A stretch of DNA of 64,000 bases from Anaerobium acetethylicum. GTDB taxonomy: Bacteria; Bacillota; Clostridia; Lachnospirales; Lachnospiraceae. The notes under the pieces are model-generated. The model was not told the origin of the DNA, did no database searches, and worked only from the letters and a program-made list of their open reading frames with translations. Of this stretch, positions 26,554 through 38,300 are shown piece after piece (position 1 is the first letter of the stretch; every line of letters begins with the position of its first letter). Location of the stretch: contig NZ_FMKA01000001.1 of the NCBI RefSeq assembly GCF_900096945.1, positions 490,291 to 554,290 on the forward strand, given 5' to 3'. The translations under genes and the position numbers were made by a program.

Positions 26554-26583
26554 ATTATATCCTTTTTTACACATTGTTGTAAA
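26554..26583 (-). promoter_or_regulatory. metF promoter
   Basis: Minus strand TTTACA (26578-26583), 18-base spacer, TATAAT (26554-26559). Confidence 0.6.
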
Positions 26584-26653
26584 TAGGAAAGCAGAAGGTT
26601 GCTTCCCTATTCCTTTTAATGAAGAGGACTGTCAATTTTTTTCAACCTGGTCC

Positions 26654-26690
26654 AAAAGAGGGATGCCGCACAATGCGGCATCCCTCTTTT
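26654..26690. terminator. Terminator after the fumarase operon
   Basis: Exact 17-bp inverted repeat (AAAAGAGGGATGCCGCA and its complement) around CAA, with T run on the minus strand. Confidence 0.88.
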
Positions 26691-26734
26691 ATTTGGCTGA
26701 AAAATGGATTTATTATTATTTGAACTATCCGGTA

Positions 26735-27352
26735 CTACTTAATAAAGCTTACATGCTTGCAGATTTCCTCTATCGCTGCATCTTTTTTCTCATTGAATTT
26801 GATCTTATTCTCTTCGAAAAGGTTTCCACCATGAGTGTCGATAGATACAATAAGGGGACCGAATTCCTTCACACGGCAGTTCCAGAGTGTTTCCGGCATA
26901 CCGAGATCACGCCAGTCTGCACTCTCGATTTCTTCTACCGTAACGGCTGCTACTACTGCACAACCGGCAGGGAATACACAGTGTATTGCCTTATATTCTT
27001 TACAACCCTCCATTGTTCCGGCACCCATACCGCCTTTTCCGACAATCAGCCTGACTCCAGTTTCTTTGATAAATTCCTTTTCAAACTGTTCCATGCGCAT
27101 GCTTGTCGTAGGGCCCACTGAAACCATCTCAAATTTATCTTCTTCACCTGCAATCGGCCTTACGATAGGGCCTGCATGAAAGATTGCTCCTCCATCGATA
27201 TTTACCGGGAGTTCGCGTCCGCCTTCGATCAGGCGGCGGTGTGCCACGTCACGGCAGGTTACGATATGCCCGTTCAGATAGATAATATCGCCGATTTTGA
27301 TATCCTCTAAATCTTCCGCTTTTATAGGTGTTGTTAATATTTTTTTTGCCAT
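26735..27352 (-). CDS. fumB: Class I fumarate hydratase, beta (C-terminal) subunit
   Basis: The 205-residue protein matches the C-terminal domain of class I fumarases/tartrate dehydratases ([58 protein letters not shown]). With the alpha subunit it hydrates fumarate to malate using a labile 4Fe-4S cluster. Fumarase and L-tartrate dehydratase subunits are close relatives, so substrate assignment rests on general similarity. Its ATG overlaps the alpha stop by one base (TAATG). Confidence 0.82.
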   Translation of the reverse strand: MAKKILTTPIKAEDLEDIKIGDIIYLNGHIVTCRDVAHRRLIEGGRELPVNIDGGAIFHAGPIVRPIAGEEDKFEMVSVGPTTSMRMEQFEKEFIKETGVRLIVGKGGMGAGTMEGCKEYKAIHCVFPAGCAVVAAVTVEEIESADWRDLGMPETLWNCRVKEFGPLIVSIDTHGGNLFEENKIKFNEKKDAAIEEICKHVSFIK

Positions 27353-28251
27353 TATAAAGTTACCTCCTTATGAGAAGTGATTGTATATTTCATATCCTTA
27401 TCAAAAATGATGTGTCCTTTTCTGTGTGACCAGCAGCCTACATTAACTGCCACACCGATTGTAGAAGGATGTCTTGCAGTATTTTCAATATGGACTCCCA
27501 TTACGGAGAATTCTCCTGACATTCCCTGTGGTCCTAAGCCGATGCTGTTGATGCCATCCTTCAGTAATTTTTCCATTGCTGCTGCTCTTTCATTCGGATT
27601 GTGCTGTCCGAGGGGGCGCATCAGCGCTTTTTTGGATAACAATGCTGCTGTTTCCACTGAAGTTGCCACTCCAACGCCCACCAGCAATGGTGGACATGCA
27701 TTCAGCCCGTAAGTGGTCATAATATCCAGAACGAACTTTGTCACACCTTCATATCCTGCCCCCGGCATCAGCACCATTGCTTTTCCAGGGAGTGTGCAGC
27801 CGCCGCCTGCCATATAAGTATCAATTTCGCATGTATCGCAGTCAGGTACGATTTCCCAGAAAACTGTCGGCGTTCCTTTTCCTACGTTCTTGCCAGTATT
27901 ATATTCGTCGAAAGTTTCGACACTGTTGTGGCGGAGGGGAGCCTTGATCGTTGCTTCAATAACCGCTTCCTTCAGCAGTGCTTCCAGTTCACCGATAAGT
28001 GGGAAGTTCACGCCGCATTTCACAAAAAACTGTAATACGCCTGTGTCCTGGCAGCATGGACGGGAAAGTTCTTTAGCCAGCTTCTGATTTTCGAACATGG
28101 TATCATAAATGGTTATCGCCAAATCACTTTTTTCATTATTTCTTAATTCCTCTAATTTCGCATATACGTCATCAGGTAATACTTTTCCTGTATATGCAAC
28201 GAATTTCGCCATGACATCCGTCATCCTTGCTACTGATTGCTCTTTGTTCAT
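27352..28251 (-). CDS. fumA: Class I fumarate hydratase, alpha (N-terminal) subunit
   Basis: The 299-residue protein carries the cluster Cys residues in [18 protein letters not shown] and [30 protein letters not shown], the hallmarks of the Fe-S fumarase/tartrate dehydratase alpha chain. It makes the catalytic 4Fe-4S site with the beta subunit. The start at MNKEQ is set by AAGGAG 9 bases upstream; a longer frame from 28275 has none. It lies 49 bases downstream of the SLC13 transporter gene, suggesting uptake and metabolism of a C4-dicarboxylate (fumarate, malate or tartrate). Confidence 0.84.
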   Translation of the reverse strand: MNKEQSVARMTDVMAKFVAYTGKVLPDDVYAKLEELRNNEKSDLAITIYDTMFENQKLAKELSRPCCQDTGVLQFFVKCGVNFPLIGELEALLKEAVIEATIKAPLRHNSVETFDEYNTGKNVGKGTPTVFWEIVPDCDTCEIDTYMAGGGCTLPGKAMVLMPGAGYEGVTKFVLDIMTTYGLNACPPLLVGVGVATSVETAALLSKKALMRPLGQHNPNERAAAMEKLLKDGINSIGLGPQGMSGEFSVMGVHIENTARHPSTIGVAVNVGCWSHRKGHIIFDKDMKYTITSHKEVTL

Positions 28252-28300
28252 TTGAATTCTCCTTTTTATAATCAATTATCTATTTTGTTGTTCTGCTCCG

Positions 28301-29566
28301 TTACGGGTAGAATGGGAAAAACATTGGTAACAGAATCAGGCTTACTATTGTTGATACTATGATAAGTGGCAGCCCTGCCTTCACATAATCATTGAAACGA
28401 TAGCCTCCAGCTGACATAACCATTGTATTTGCCGGCATACCGATTGGTGTTGCGTATGCACAGGATCCGCCGATTACAGTTGCCATGACAACAGCCCTTG
28501 GATCCGCTCCCATGCCTGCAGCAATTGATATACTGATTGGAACAAGCAATGCAGTCGTTGCCGTGTTAGACATAAAATTCGTCATAACGCATGCCAGCAG
28601 GAATACCGCTACCAGTAAGACAAATGGTGATGCATCCTGTCCTAGTGCACCGATTACCGTATCTGCAATCTTTGCTCCAGCTCCGGTTGTATCAAGCGCT
28701 TTCGCTAGCGACAACGTTCCACCAAACAGGAAGATCGTCTGCATATCTATCGCCTTGTACGCCTGTTTCTCCGAGATGACTCTTGTAACGATTAGAACCA
28801 GGGCCCCAATACATCCTGAAATTGCCAGATTGATTCCGATAGCTTCTTCGAATATCATTGCCAAAATCGTGAGTACCAATACAATCAGGGAAACTGTCTG
28901 TTTCCACTTCGGCACATTGCTGTAATCAATCTCCTCATCGAAAGTACTTTCATCTGCCTGTACCTTACCAGGCAAAAATTTATAGCCGATGACTGCAAAA
29001 TAGATGATGCCGCAGATCAACATTGGAAGTCCGACTTTCGCATATTCGAAGAATCCAAAGCTCAGCCCCATTTCCTGGATTGCACTCTGTCCGATCAGAT
29101 TTCCCGGAGCACCGATCAACGAAAGGTTCCCTCCGAGTGCTGCTGCAAATACCAGAGGCATCAAAAGTCTCGATCTTGAAAATCCTGACTTGGCTGCAAT
29201 TCCTATTACTACCGGTATCAGTACTGCTGCTGTTCCTGTGTTTGACAAGACACCTGACATCAGACCGGTAACTACCATAATCGTTATGATCAGCTGCCTT
29301 TCCGTCTTTGCAAACTTTGTAACAATACCGCCGATTTTATTTGCCATTCCTGTCTCGAACAGGGCACCGCCTACGATAAACATCGCTACAAATAAAATTA
29401 CATTTGAATTGATAAATCCTGCAAAAGCATCACCTACTTCCAATACTTTTGTTACCACCAGCGCAATACATACAATCATAGATGTTACTGCTAAAGGGAG
29501 TTTCTCTGTTACAAACATTACAATTGCGAATGCAAGTAACACTAACGTGATTACAATGGGATCCAT
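28301..29566 (-). CDS. SLC13/DASS-family dicarboxylate transporter
   Basis: The 421-residue membrane protein has about 11-12 hydrophobic segments. It carries the conserved SNT-type motifs FAAALGGNLSLIGAPGNLIGQ and FMSNTATTALLVPISISIAAGMG, which in the DASS family form the sodium and carboxylate sites. Coupling to the fumarase genes suggests import of a C4-dicarboxylate. AGGAGG precedes the ATG. It is the first gene of the operon, with a TTGACA promoter upstream. Confidence 0.84.
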   Translation of the reverse strand: MDPIVITLVLLAFAIVMFVTEKLPLAVTSMIVCIALVVTKVLEVGDAFAGFINSNVILFVAMFIVGGALFETGMANKIGGIVTKFAKTERQLIITIMVVTGLMSGVLSNTGTAAVLIPVVIGIAAKSGFSRSRLLMPLVFAAALGGNLSLIGAPGNLIGQSAIQEMGLSFGFFEYAKVGLPMLICGIIYFAVIGYKFLPGKVQADESTFDEEIDYSNVPKWKQTVSLIVLVLTILAMIFEEAIGINLAISGCIGALVLIVTRVISEKQAYKAIDMQTIFLFGGTLSLAKALDTTGAGAKIADTVIGALGQDASPFVLLVAVFLLACVMTNFMSNTATTALLVPISISIAAGMGADPRAVVMATVIGGSCAYATPIGMPANTMVMSAGGYRFNDYVKAGLPLIIVSTIVSLILLPMFFPFYP

Positions 29567-29638
29567 ACCTGCTTTTCCTCCTTGTTCTTGATATTACTTA
29601 TTTTTTTATAAGTGATATTGTATCCAATTCACTCTTTG

Positions 29639-29667
29639 ATAATAACTCTTTTTTCTCCCCGTGTCAA
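29639..29667 (-). promoter_or_regulatory. Promoter of the SLC13/fumarase operon
   Basis: Minus strand TTGACA (29662-29667), 17-base spacer, TATTAT (29639-29644). The rest of 29668-29889 shows nothing recognisable. Confidence 0.7.
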
Positions 29668-29889
29668 TCATTTCGTTTACTTTCATCACTTTTTACTATT
29701 TTCGGGCTTGATTTTTGTGTATTTATGACAATAAAAGACCATTTCTTTCCTATGACGATTAGCATGTCCCCCCTTAGTAACGTTCGGCTTCATCAATTTG
29801 CATATCGCCACTTATCACACATTGATGCAAAACATGGCTTTATGAGCAGCTTTATGAAGACGTTGATGCTCCACTGCTATGACATAAGA

Positions 29890-29923
29890 AAACTGCACCG
29901 GTTGCTTCCATCCGGTGCAGTTA
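29890..29923 (-). terminator. Terminator of metY-cysK
   Basis: AACTGCACCGG/CCGGTGCAGTT stem, minus-strand T run, 15 bases after cysK. Confidence 0.85.
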
Positions 29924-29937
29924 ATCCATATATTTAA

Positions 29938-30867
29938 TTATTCAAACAAAGCAGTCGATAAATATCTCTCTCCCGAATCCGGCAGCAAGACCACAATATT
30001 CTTTCCTTTGTTTTCAGGACGTTTTGCCAGTTCTGTTGCTGCTGCAAGAGCTGCGCCGGATGAAATGCCGACAAGCACTCCGTCTGTCTTTGCAATGCGT
30101 CTGGCCGCCTCGAATGCCGCATCATTTTCAACCGTTATGACCTCATCAACAATATCGAGATTCATTACTCCGGGAACAAATCCGGCACCGATTCCCTGAA
30201 TCTTATGTGGACCCGGTTTTCCTCCTGACAATACAGGGGATGCCGCAGGTTCTACTGCTACAATTTTGATATTTGGATTTTTTGCCTTCAACGCTTCTCC
30301 ATTACCAGTGATTGTTCCGCCAGTACCTACTCCGGCAACAAAAATATCGATCCTGCCTTCCGTATCTCTCCAGATTTCTTCTGCTGTAGTCGCTTTATGA
30401 ACAGCGGGATTTGCCTCGTTTTCAAACTGCTGCGGAATGATTGCATTTCCATATTCCGCAACCAGTTCTTCGGCTTTTGCAATCGCACCCTTCATGCCCT
30501 CTGCGCCAGGTGTCAGGATAACTTCAGCACCCAGAGCCTGTACGATTTTTCTGCGTTCGATACTCATGGTATCCGGCATTGTCAGGATCAGACGCAGTCC
30601 TTTTGTTGCTGCCACAAAAGCAAGTCCGATTCCTGTATTTCCGCTTGTAGGCTCGATAATTACAGTGTCCTTGTTGATTTTTCCGAGCTGAATTCCTCTT
30701 TCAATCATCGCATTAGCAACGCGATCCTTTACGCTTCCCAGGGGATTAAAATATTCAAGTTTTGCAATGATCTTTGCTTCCAGCTTGTTCTCTTCTTCGT
30801 AGTTTGATAATTCCAATAAAGGGGTGTTGCCGATTAATTCAGTCAGTTGCTTTGCTATATTTGCCAT
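29938..30867 (-). CDS. cysK: Cysteine synthase (O-acetylserine sulfhydrylase)
   Basis: The 309-residue PLP enzyme has the Schiff-base lysine in [11 protein letters not shown], the substrate loop [11 protein letters not shown], a PLP-phosphate loop VGTGGTITG and C-terminal [10 protein letters not shown]. It makes cysteine from O-acetylserine and sulfide. Length and motifs match CysK. It follows metY after 35 bases with GAAGGAAA before the ATG. Both are downstream of the Cys-codon leader peptide and a consensus promoter, and are physically near an Rrf2 regulator. Confidence 0.93.
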   Translation of the reverse strand: MANIAKQLTELIGNTPLLELSNYEEENKLEAKIIAKLEYFNPLGSVKDRVANAMIERGIQLGKINKDTVIIEPTSGNTGIGLAFVAATKGLRLILTMPDTMSIERRKIVQALGAEVILTPGAEGMKGAIAKAEELVAEYGNAIIPQQFENEANPAVHKATTAEEIWRDTEGRIDIFVAGVGTGGTITGNGEALKAKNPNIKIVAVEPAASPVLSGGKPGPHKIQGIGAGFVPGVMNLDIVDEVITVENDAAFEAARRIAKTDGVLVGISSGAALAAATELAKRPENKGKNIVVLLPDSGERYLSTALFE

Positions 30868-30902
30868 AATGGTTTTCCTTCTTTCTTATATTTGCCAGGT
30901 CT

Positions 30903-32213
30903 CTATCTGACCGTGTTAAAAGCTTCGTCTAAATCCTGAATGATATCTTCGATATTTTCTGTGCCGATTGATAAACGGATGGTATTTCTTTTAATCCCCT
31001 GGTCTTCCAGTTCTGCGCCTGTAAGCTGGGAGTGTGTCGTGGATGCCGGATGGATGACCAGCGATTTCACATCAGCCACGTTTGCAAGGAGCGAGAATAA
31101 TTCTAAACTGTCGATGAAATCTTTTGCCTTCTGTTCATCTCCCTTGATCTCAAATGTAAAGATTGATCCTCCGCCATTCGGAAAGTATTTCTTATATTGC
31201 TCCTGCTGGCCCGCATCAGCTGAAACAGCCGGATGATGTACTTCTTCTACCTGAGGATGACTACTTAAGTATGCAACAACCTTCAATGCATTTTCCACAT
31301 GACGTTCAACTCTGAGAGAAAGCGTCTCCAGTCCCTGAAGGAAAAGGAATGCATGGAAAGGTGACAATGTTGCGCCTGTATCTCTCAGCAGGATGGCTCT
31401 GATTTTCGTGACAAAGGCTGCCGGTCCGACTGCTTTCGTAAAACTTACCCCGTGATAACTTGGGTTTGGTTCTGTAAGTGCAGGGAACTTGCCTGAAGCT
31501 TCCCAGTCGAATCTGCCGCTGTCGACAATTACGCCTCCGACTGATGTCCCATGACCGCCAATAAATTTCGTAGCTGAATGTACAACGATATCTGCGCCAT
31601 ATTCAATCGGTCTGATCAGATACGGAGTTCCGAAGGTATTGTCAATTACCAGTGGAATCTTGTGTGCATGGGCAATATTTGCGATTGCCTCTATATCGAT
31701 TACTTCTGATCTTGGATTTCCCAATGTTTCAATAAAAACTGCTTTTGTATTCTCCTGTATTGCATGTTCAAATGCGCCTTCCTTAAAAGGATCGACGAAT
31801 GTGGTTGTGATTCCATAATCGGGAAGGGTATGAGCCAGAAGGTTATAGGTTCCGCCGTAGATGTTTTTTGCCGCCACGATATGATCTCCATTGTGTGCCA
31901 GGTTCTCAATGGTATAAGCAATTGCTGCCGCTCCCGAAGCAACTGCAAGTGCCGCAACGCCGCCTTCCAGGGCCGCTATTCTTTTTTCAAAGACATCCTG
32001 CGTGGGGTTCGTAAGACGCCCATATATATTTCCAGAATCTGACAGGTTGAAGCGTGCTGCTGCATGATCGCAATCACGGAAAACATAGGAAGCTGACTGG
32101 TAGATCGGCACCGCCCTTGCATCCGTTGCAGAATCAGGGCTTTCCTGTCCTACATGTAACTGAAGTGTTTCAAATTTGAATTTCCTGTTTGCTCTTGTGA
32201 TTTTTCCACTCAT
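30903..32213 (-). CDS. metY: O-acetylhomoserine sulfhydrylase
   Basis: The 436-residue Cys/Met-metabolism PLP enzyme has PIYQSASYVFRD, the YGRLTNPTQDVFEKRIAALEGG block and the PLP lysine in VVHSATKFIGGHGTSVGG. The length and the N-terminal FETLQLHVGQ are typical of MetY rather than MetB/MetC. It converts O-acetylhomoserine plus sulfide (or methanethiol) to homocysteine (or methionine). TTAGGAG precedes the ATG. It is the first enzyme gene of the operon, 136 bases after the leader peptide stop. Confidence 0.9.
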   Translation of the reverse strand: MSGKITRANRKFKFETLQLHVGQESPDSATDARAVPIYQSASYVFRDCDHAAARFNLSDSGNIYGRLTNPTQDVFEKRIAALEGGVAALAVASGAAAIAYTIENLAHNGDHIVAAKNIYGGTYNLLAHTLPDYGITTTFVDPFKEGAFEHAIQENTKAVFIETLGNPRSEVIDIEAIANIAHAHKIPLVIDNTFGTPYLIRPIEYGADIVVHSATKFIGGHGTSVGGVIVDSGRFDWEASGKFPALTEPNPSYHGVSFTKAVGPAAFVTKIRAILLRDTGATLSPFHAFLFLQGLETLSLRVERHVENALKVVAYLSSHPQVEEVHHPAVSADAGQQEQYKKYFPNGGGSIFTFEIKGDEQKAKDFIDSLELFSLLANVADVKSLVIHPASTTHSQLTGAELEDQGIKRNTIRLSIGTENIEDIIQDLDEAFNTVR

Positions 32214-32349
32214 AATATTCTCCTAATCCGTCTCTGTCAGACTTAACTAATTTTCAGCAACTGTGTTCACCATACAATACAGACAAAGTTCTCATGTATA
32301 CTTAACATAATCTTCCTGATACTTTTATGCCGAACTGGTAATTTTTAAT

Positions 32350-32421
32350 CTATTTCCAACAGCAACAGCACATTCGATTTCCTTCCGAAAGGTAATGATT
32401 CTCTTTTTTAACTGGACACAT
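32350..32421 (-). CDS. Cysteine-rich leader peptide upstream of metY-cysK
   Basis: A 23-codon frame with ribosome site GGGAGAGG about 7 bases before its ATG. It begins MCPVKKE and ends RMCCCCWK-stop. Codons 18-21 are TGC TGT TGC TGT (32359-32370). It lies in the leader that starts near 32540 and precedes two sulfide-assimilating genes. Five of 23 residues are Cys, as in ribosome-sensing attenuator peptides. I see no obvious intrinsic terminator after it, so the mechanism could be Rho-dependent or translational; CUUUGUCUGU near 32293 could pair with ACAGAGACGG just before the metY ribosome site. It may alternatively be a small Cys-rich protein. Confidence 0.6.
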   Translation of the reverse strand: MCPVKKENHYLSEGNRMCCCCWK

Positions 32422-32546
32422 TGTAGCCTCTCCCTTCAAATTCGTTTTGTACTTTTGAATTTCATACTTGGTTGATGTATTTGTATCTGAGATTTCATGG
32501 ATAAAAGTTTTTGTTCCCTGCTCCGTTTTAATCTTCTTATGCTTGT

Positions 32547-32575
32547 ATTATAATTGGTATTTCCTACTTTGTCAA
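32547..32575 (-). promoter_or_regulatory. metY-cysK promoter
   Basis: Exact TTGACA (32570-32575), 17-base spacer, exact TATAAT (32547-32552). The spacer contains GGAAATACC, which might be part of an Rrf2-type operator. Such a perfect promoter implies repression or attenuation. Confidence 0.85.
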
Positions 32576-32615
32576 TAGGCAATGTATATTATCTCGCAAG
32601 ACAGCCTGTATCTCC

Positions 32616-32670
32616 CGTGTGGAGCGCTTTTGATATATAGGAAATTCGAGGAATTTCCTATATATTAAAA
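32616..32670. repeat. Structured intergenic repeat, partial copy (family 1, copy A)
   Basis: Contains GTGTGGAGCG followed by a 20-bp inverted repeat (TTTTGATATATAGGAAATTC against its complement with one wobble, 32628-32670). It is equivalent to the 3-prime part of the repeats at 50306 and 56149 and abuts a terminator T run in the same way. Confidence 0.6.
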
Positions 32671-32671
32671 A

Positions 32672-32698
32672 AAGGCTGAGTTTCCACGCTCAGCCTTC
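32672..32698 (-). terminator. Terminator of the Rrf2 gene
   Basis: AAGGCTGAG/CTCAGCCTT stem followed by seven T on the minus strand. The T run merges into the structured repeat. Confidence 0.8.
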
Positions 32699-32770
32699 CC
32701 CCGTTAAAACGGATATTCATAATTTATTTACACAATCTGCCCATAACCTCATTGCCGCTTCCCCCTGAGG

Positions 32771-33205
32771 TTAAATTACATATTGATCTGTTTTTGCAAG
32801 TTCCCATTCAACCAGGTCGGCTAAAGTGTACTTGTCGACAACGCCTTTTATGGCATCGTCTAATTTTTTCCATAAAATCAATGTCGTGCAGTCATCCTGC
32901 CTCGAGCATAGGTTCACCTCGTCATCAAGACAGGAAACCGGAGCAAGGCTGCCTTCTGTAAGTCTCAGAATCATACCCACAGTATATTCTTCCGGTTTTT
33001 TTGCCAGACTGTATCCGCCCTGTGGGCCCCTTAAACTTTTTACATACCCTGCCTTATGCAAAATTGATATAATCTGTTCCAGATATTTTTCTGATATTTC
33101 CTGTCTTTTTGCGATATCCTTAATTCTGATTTTTTCTCCTATATCATTGATTGCCAAATCAAGCATGAGCCTAAGTGCATATCTTCCTTTTGTTGAAATT
33201 TTCAT
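32771..33205 (-). CDS. Rrf2-family regulator (IscR/CymR-like)
   Basis: The 144-residue protein has an N-terminal winged HTH (GEKIRIKDIAKRQEISEKYLEQIISILHKAGYVKSLRGPQGGYSLAK), as in Rrf2 proteins. Three Cys in CLDDEVNLCSRQDDC are near the IscR cluster positions, suggesting an Fe-S cluster; CymR proteins usually lack these. It may regulate Fe-S or cysteine metabolism, and the metY-cysK operon lies immediately downstream. AAGGAGA precedes the ATG. The target is inferred. Confidence 0.82.
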   Translation of the reverse strand: MKISTKGRYALRLMLDLAINDIGEKIRIKDIAKRQEISEKYLEQIISILHKAGYVKSLRGPQGGYSLAKKPEEYTVGMILRLTEGSLAPVSCLDDEVNLCSRQDDCTTLILWKKLDDAIKGVVDKYTLADLVEWELAKTDQYVI

Positions 33206-33249
33206 AAAATCGTCTCCTTATATTCCATTGTATTCCGGTATGAATATTA

Positions 33250-33292
33250 TACATTTATAAGTATACACTTCACTGTCATAATGAGTCAACAT
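33250..33292 (-). promoter_or_regulatory. Promoter of the Rrf2 gene
   Basis: Minus strand TTGACT, 18-base spacer, TATACT just upstream of a TATAATATTCATACC stretch. Position is approximate. Confidence 0.5.
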
Positions 33293-33330
33293 TCTGGTGC
33301 TATTTTATTTTCCGATGGGATACCGCAACA

Positions 33331-33355
33331 TTGTTACCATTCAACCTGTGAGCAG
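33331..33355 (+). repeat. Degenerate end of repeat family 2 (copy G)
   Basis: TTGTTACCATTCAACCTGTG is close to TTGTTACTGTTCACTCTGTG at 4376 and to the ends at 43513 and 44570. Confidence 0.35.
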
Positions 33356-33410
33356 AACAGAAATGGTACCAGGTACCTCATTTCGCAAATTCATAGAACA
33401 GGCTTTCTTC

Positions 33411-33460
33411 AAAACAAAAAATCAGCCCTGTGCAATCTCTGCACAGGACTGGTTTTTTGT
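33411..33460 (-). terminator. Terminator of gdhA
   Basis: CCTGTGCA/TGCACAGG core with CAG/CTG extension and a long T run on the minus strand. Confidence 0.8.
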
Positions 33461-33543
33461 TTCTACTGTTAAGCGCCAAATTCAGGTGCCTGCTCCATTA
33501 CATGGCAATCAGGTAACTTACAGTTGCGCCGTTATCTCTTTTC

Positions 33544-34941
<1,398 letters not shown>

Positions 34942-35057
34942 TCATTGTGGTTATTCATCAGATTGAATGTAACATAATGTGTAAATGCACTACCCTGCAT
35001 TGATTGCGACTATTCAGTCTAATGACAGAATAAATCACATGATTTCACAAAAAAATA

Positions 35058-35104
35058 TAAAAAAAAGCAATTCGTTGCAGACGGGTCCCATCATTTAACG
35101 AATC
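35058..35104 (-). terminator. Promoter-proximal terminator in the gdhA leader
   Basis: GATTCGTT/AACGAATT stem with an inner GGG/CCC pairing, then TTTTTTTT on the minus strand. It lies only about 12-55 bases after the predicted start, so it should stop most transcripts unless relieved. Confidence 0.6.
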
Positions 35105-35122
35105 ACCTTTGATTCTTATATG

Positions 35123-35151
35123 ATTATAGCCTATTCATATCCTTTTTTCAA
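35123..35151 (-). promoter_or_regulatory. gdhA promoter
   Basis: Minus strand TTGAAA (35146-35151), 17-base spacer, TATAAT (35123-35128). Confidence 0.75.
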
Positions 35152-35243
35152 CTCTTTTTTGTCGTTCTGCATTTTTTTTACAGATACATGACCGTGCTGC
35201 CTCATGATCGTTTTGGCACAAACAAAAAAGAGCTGCTATTTCC

Positions 35244-35294
35244 AAAAAAACGATACCCGGAAAACAGAAAAGCTTTTCCAGGTATCGTTTTTTA
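35244..35294 (-). terminator. Terminator of the large glycosidase gene
   Basis: AAAAAACGATACC/GGTATCGTTTTTT plus GGAAAA/TTTTCC inner stem. Confidence 0.85.
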
Positions 35295-35309
35295 TATCCT
35301 TAATTGGAT

Positions 35310-38300
35310 TTACTTTAATCCGAATCCGGATATAATATTTTTAAATTCAGGCGAGTTTGCAAATCCAAGGAGGATTTCTTCGCGGCTAATACCGTTGCTC
35401 ATCCTGTCCAAGTGATAATCCAGGCCTGCCGCATCATATTCCCTTCCCATAAAGGTCTTATACAGTACTTTTACATAGTCTTCATTTCCAAACTTCTTAT
35501 CCTTAAATTCCGGGGAGAATATAAAGTTCTGCGCAGCCTGTACAGGTGTTACATTTCCAATAGCGATCTCTTTTGCATAATATTCAAGGCCTGCTTCTTC
35601 ACCTGCTCTTCCCAGCACCTCTGTATACAGACGGTTAATGAACCTGGTAAGGTCCGTATACTTGTCCGTATATCTGGTAAGCTCCACATTTCCTCTGTTG
35701 ATTCCATAAGAAGCACAGATTTCCGTGAATTCTGCTGACTCAACAAAACCTTTGAATACAAATTCCCTTGATACTCCATTGTTCAGGAAATCAAGCCAGT
35801 ATGCCTTTCCTCCTTCATCAGATACACGGTCCATAAAGATGTTGTAAAGGACTTCTACATAATCAGCGTTGCTTAATGCCTTGTCCACAAATTCAGGACT
35901 GCATATAAATCCACGTCCCACATCTGCCCCTGAGCGCTCTCCACTGATAAGAAATTCAGTGTAGTAGCTTATTTCTTCAGCAGCTGCATCTCTTCCTAAT
36001 ACGATACTATAAAATCTCTGAACAAAACTTTCTGTCGGGGTCAATTTTTCAGTAACAACAGTAACAATGCATTCTGCTGTCCTGCTTCCATCCGCTGTAG
36101 TCACCCGGATTTTTGCTATTCCGTCTGCCACTGCTGTTACCAGGCCTGCAGTGCTTACTGTTGCCACGGCCTGATTTGTCGATGTCCAGGTAACGTTTTT
36201 ATTCGCTGCATCTGCCGGTGCAACTGTAGCTGCAAGCTGGAATGTATCTCCTGCTGCTGTCATAGTCTTTTCAATTACATTAAGGCTTACTCCGGTCACA
36301 GCTACTACTGTTTCCTTTTTGATTGTAGCATATTCAAAATAATCCACGTCGATTACCTTAGTAGCATTTACGATCCTGATCTTATGGGTACCTGTTGTCA
36401 GGCTCGTATTTTCATACAGTACAGACTGTGTAGCAGCTGGACCATTACAATTCACGGTTCCCATCAGATTATCATCGATATATATCTGGGCTGTTCCAAA
36501 ATTAGTATCCTTCTGTCCGCACCATCTGATTGCATTTCCTGTAAATGTAAATTCTACTGCTGATCCCTGTGTTGATGTGTATTTTGCAGTGCTGTTATAG
36601 AAGCTGCTTCCAGAATCATTGTTCCATGTGCCAGCGTATACAACAGATGCATCTGCATTGTCTGCTTTCACATAGTCTACTGTTGGTACAACAACAGGAA
36701 CATCCGGTGTTTCAAGTGGAACCGCCCTTACGAGCATGGATCCATTTGTAAATGCAGTGTTTACCATTAAATTTAAACCACTGACATTTGTAGCCAATAC
36801 AGTATTGTTTACATAATCTTCAATACGGTAGATTTTTGCAGGATCAAGTCCGCGTAATTCTACTTTTGCGCTTCCATTTCCAGGATATTTACTTCCATCC
36901 TTGTAGAAAGAATAATAGTTTATACCGTCTTTTTCAATTACATAGGTTTCATAAGGATCAAGCCCATAACTGTAAAGATCACCTATGAACCTTCCTTTCT
37001 GGAGCTGATAGGTATTGTAGATACCAGCCCATTTTTCGTATTTCTGCTGTCCTGCTGTACCTGCTTCCCAGTGTCTCTTTTCGATAAATACAGCGCCAGT
37101 TCCAACTGTAGATTCATACCATATTTCATTGTGGTCAGTAGTAACGGGGAAATAATCTCCTGCAAGTGCTTTATATGCCTTTACCCTTCTTCTTGTCTGG
37201 TCAACTGAAGTAGGATCTGCTGTAGGGATCTGTGTAACATATGGTAATGAATAGTAATCCTGTGGTGAACCGCAATTACATAAAAGGTGGAATGCGTCAG
37301 GATTAATTGAGATCATTTTCTCGTAAGCTGTTTTGTAGAAATCTGCCTGCTTTTCGGTGGATTCTTCCGGATATGCATGATTATGTGCAGGATTATAGCA
37401 TTTTGGCATGCTCCATACATAATCGCTCTTAAATCCATCAAATCCCCAATCAGTCATTGCTGTTTCAATAAAGTTTTCATAGTACTCGATTGCACCTTCT
37501 GAAGATGGACAAAGGGCATATCCTGTTGTTCCGTTAAAGGTGTTATATCCGTTCATTCCGGACAGTTTTCCAAAACTGCCGTCCTGGTTCTTGACGAACC
37601 ATTCAGGATGTGTCTTGTAAAGTGTACTTCCTTCCCTTCCACCATCGCATGGTCTCCACCAGATAACGGCCTTCATCCCGTGTGCATGAATTGCATCCGT
37701 CAGTTCTTTCATGGAAGTTGCTCCGTTTGGAAGTTTGCTGTTTAAAAGTGCCCAGGAGCCATCATTGTCAAGTGAAAAAATTTCTCCGCCTGCAGTTCCA
37801 GCTTCACTTGAATAAGCATTGTTGTACATAAATGCCTGGTTATACCAGCCGTCATCCAAACTAACCTGTTTTACTCCCATGGCCTGAAGCTGGTCCAGCT
37901 TGTTGATGATCTTGTCCATAGTCCAGTTGAATTCCCATCCCCAGGATTCCCATCTGAGATCATAACTGCTTTCAGGTATCTCTTCTTTTGAAAGGGTCTT
38001 GAATCCCTGTTTTGCCATTGCATCTGAATATCCACGAAGGCCATTATAATAATCTCCACTATGTACATTCATAATAAAATCTCCGGCCACTACAGCAGAC
38101 CCTGCAGCAATTGTATTTCCCGGCCAGCTGATATTTACAATAACATTACCGGCAGCTCCTGTTACAGGAATAGCGGTTTCTCTTCTGGTAGTTGAAGCAT
38201 CTCCGACTGCAACACCACCATTGGAGCAGTAAACGTCAGAAACAGGAATTCCGGCAGAGGCATAATTCTGTTTATTTGGTCTGCTGAATCCATCTGTAAC

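Noticed and set aside
32214-32540. SAM or Cys T-box riboswitch upstream of metY
   Set aside because: No SAM-I core motifs or T-box sequence; the leader instead contains the Cys-rich frame.
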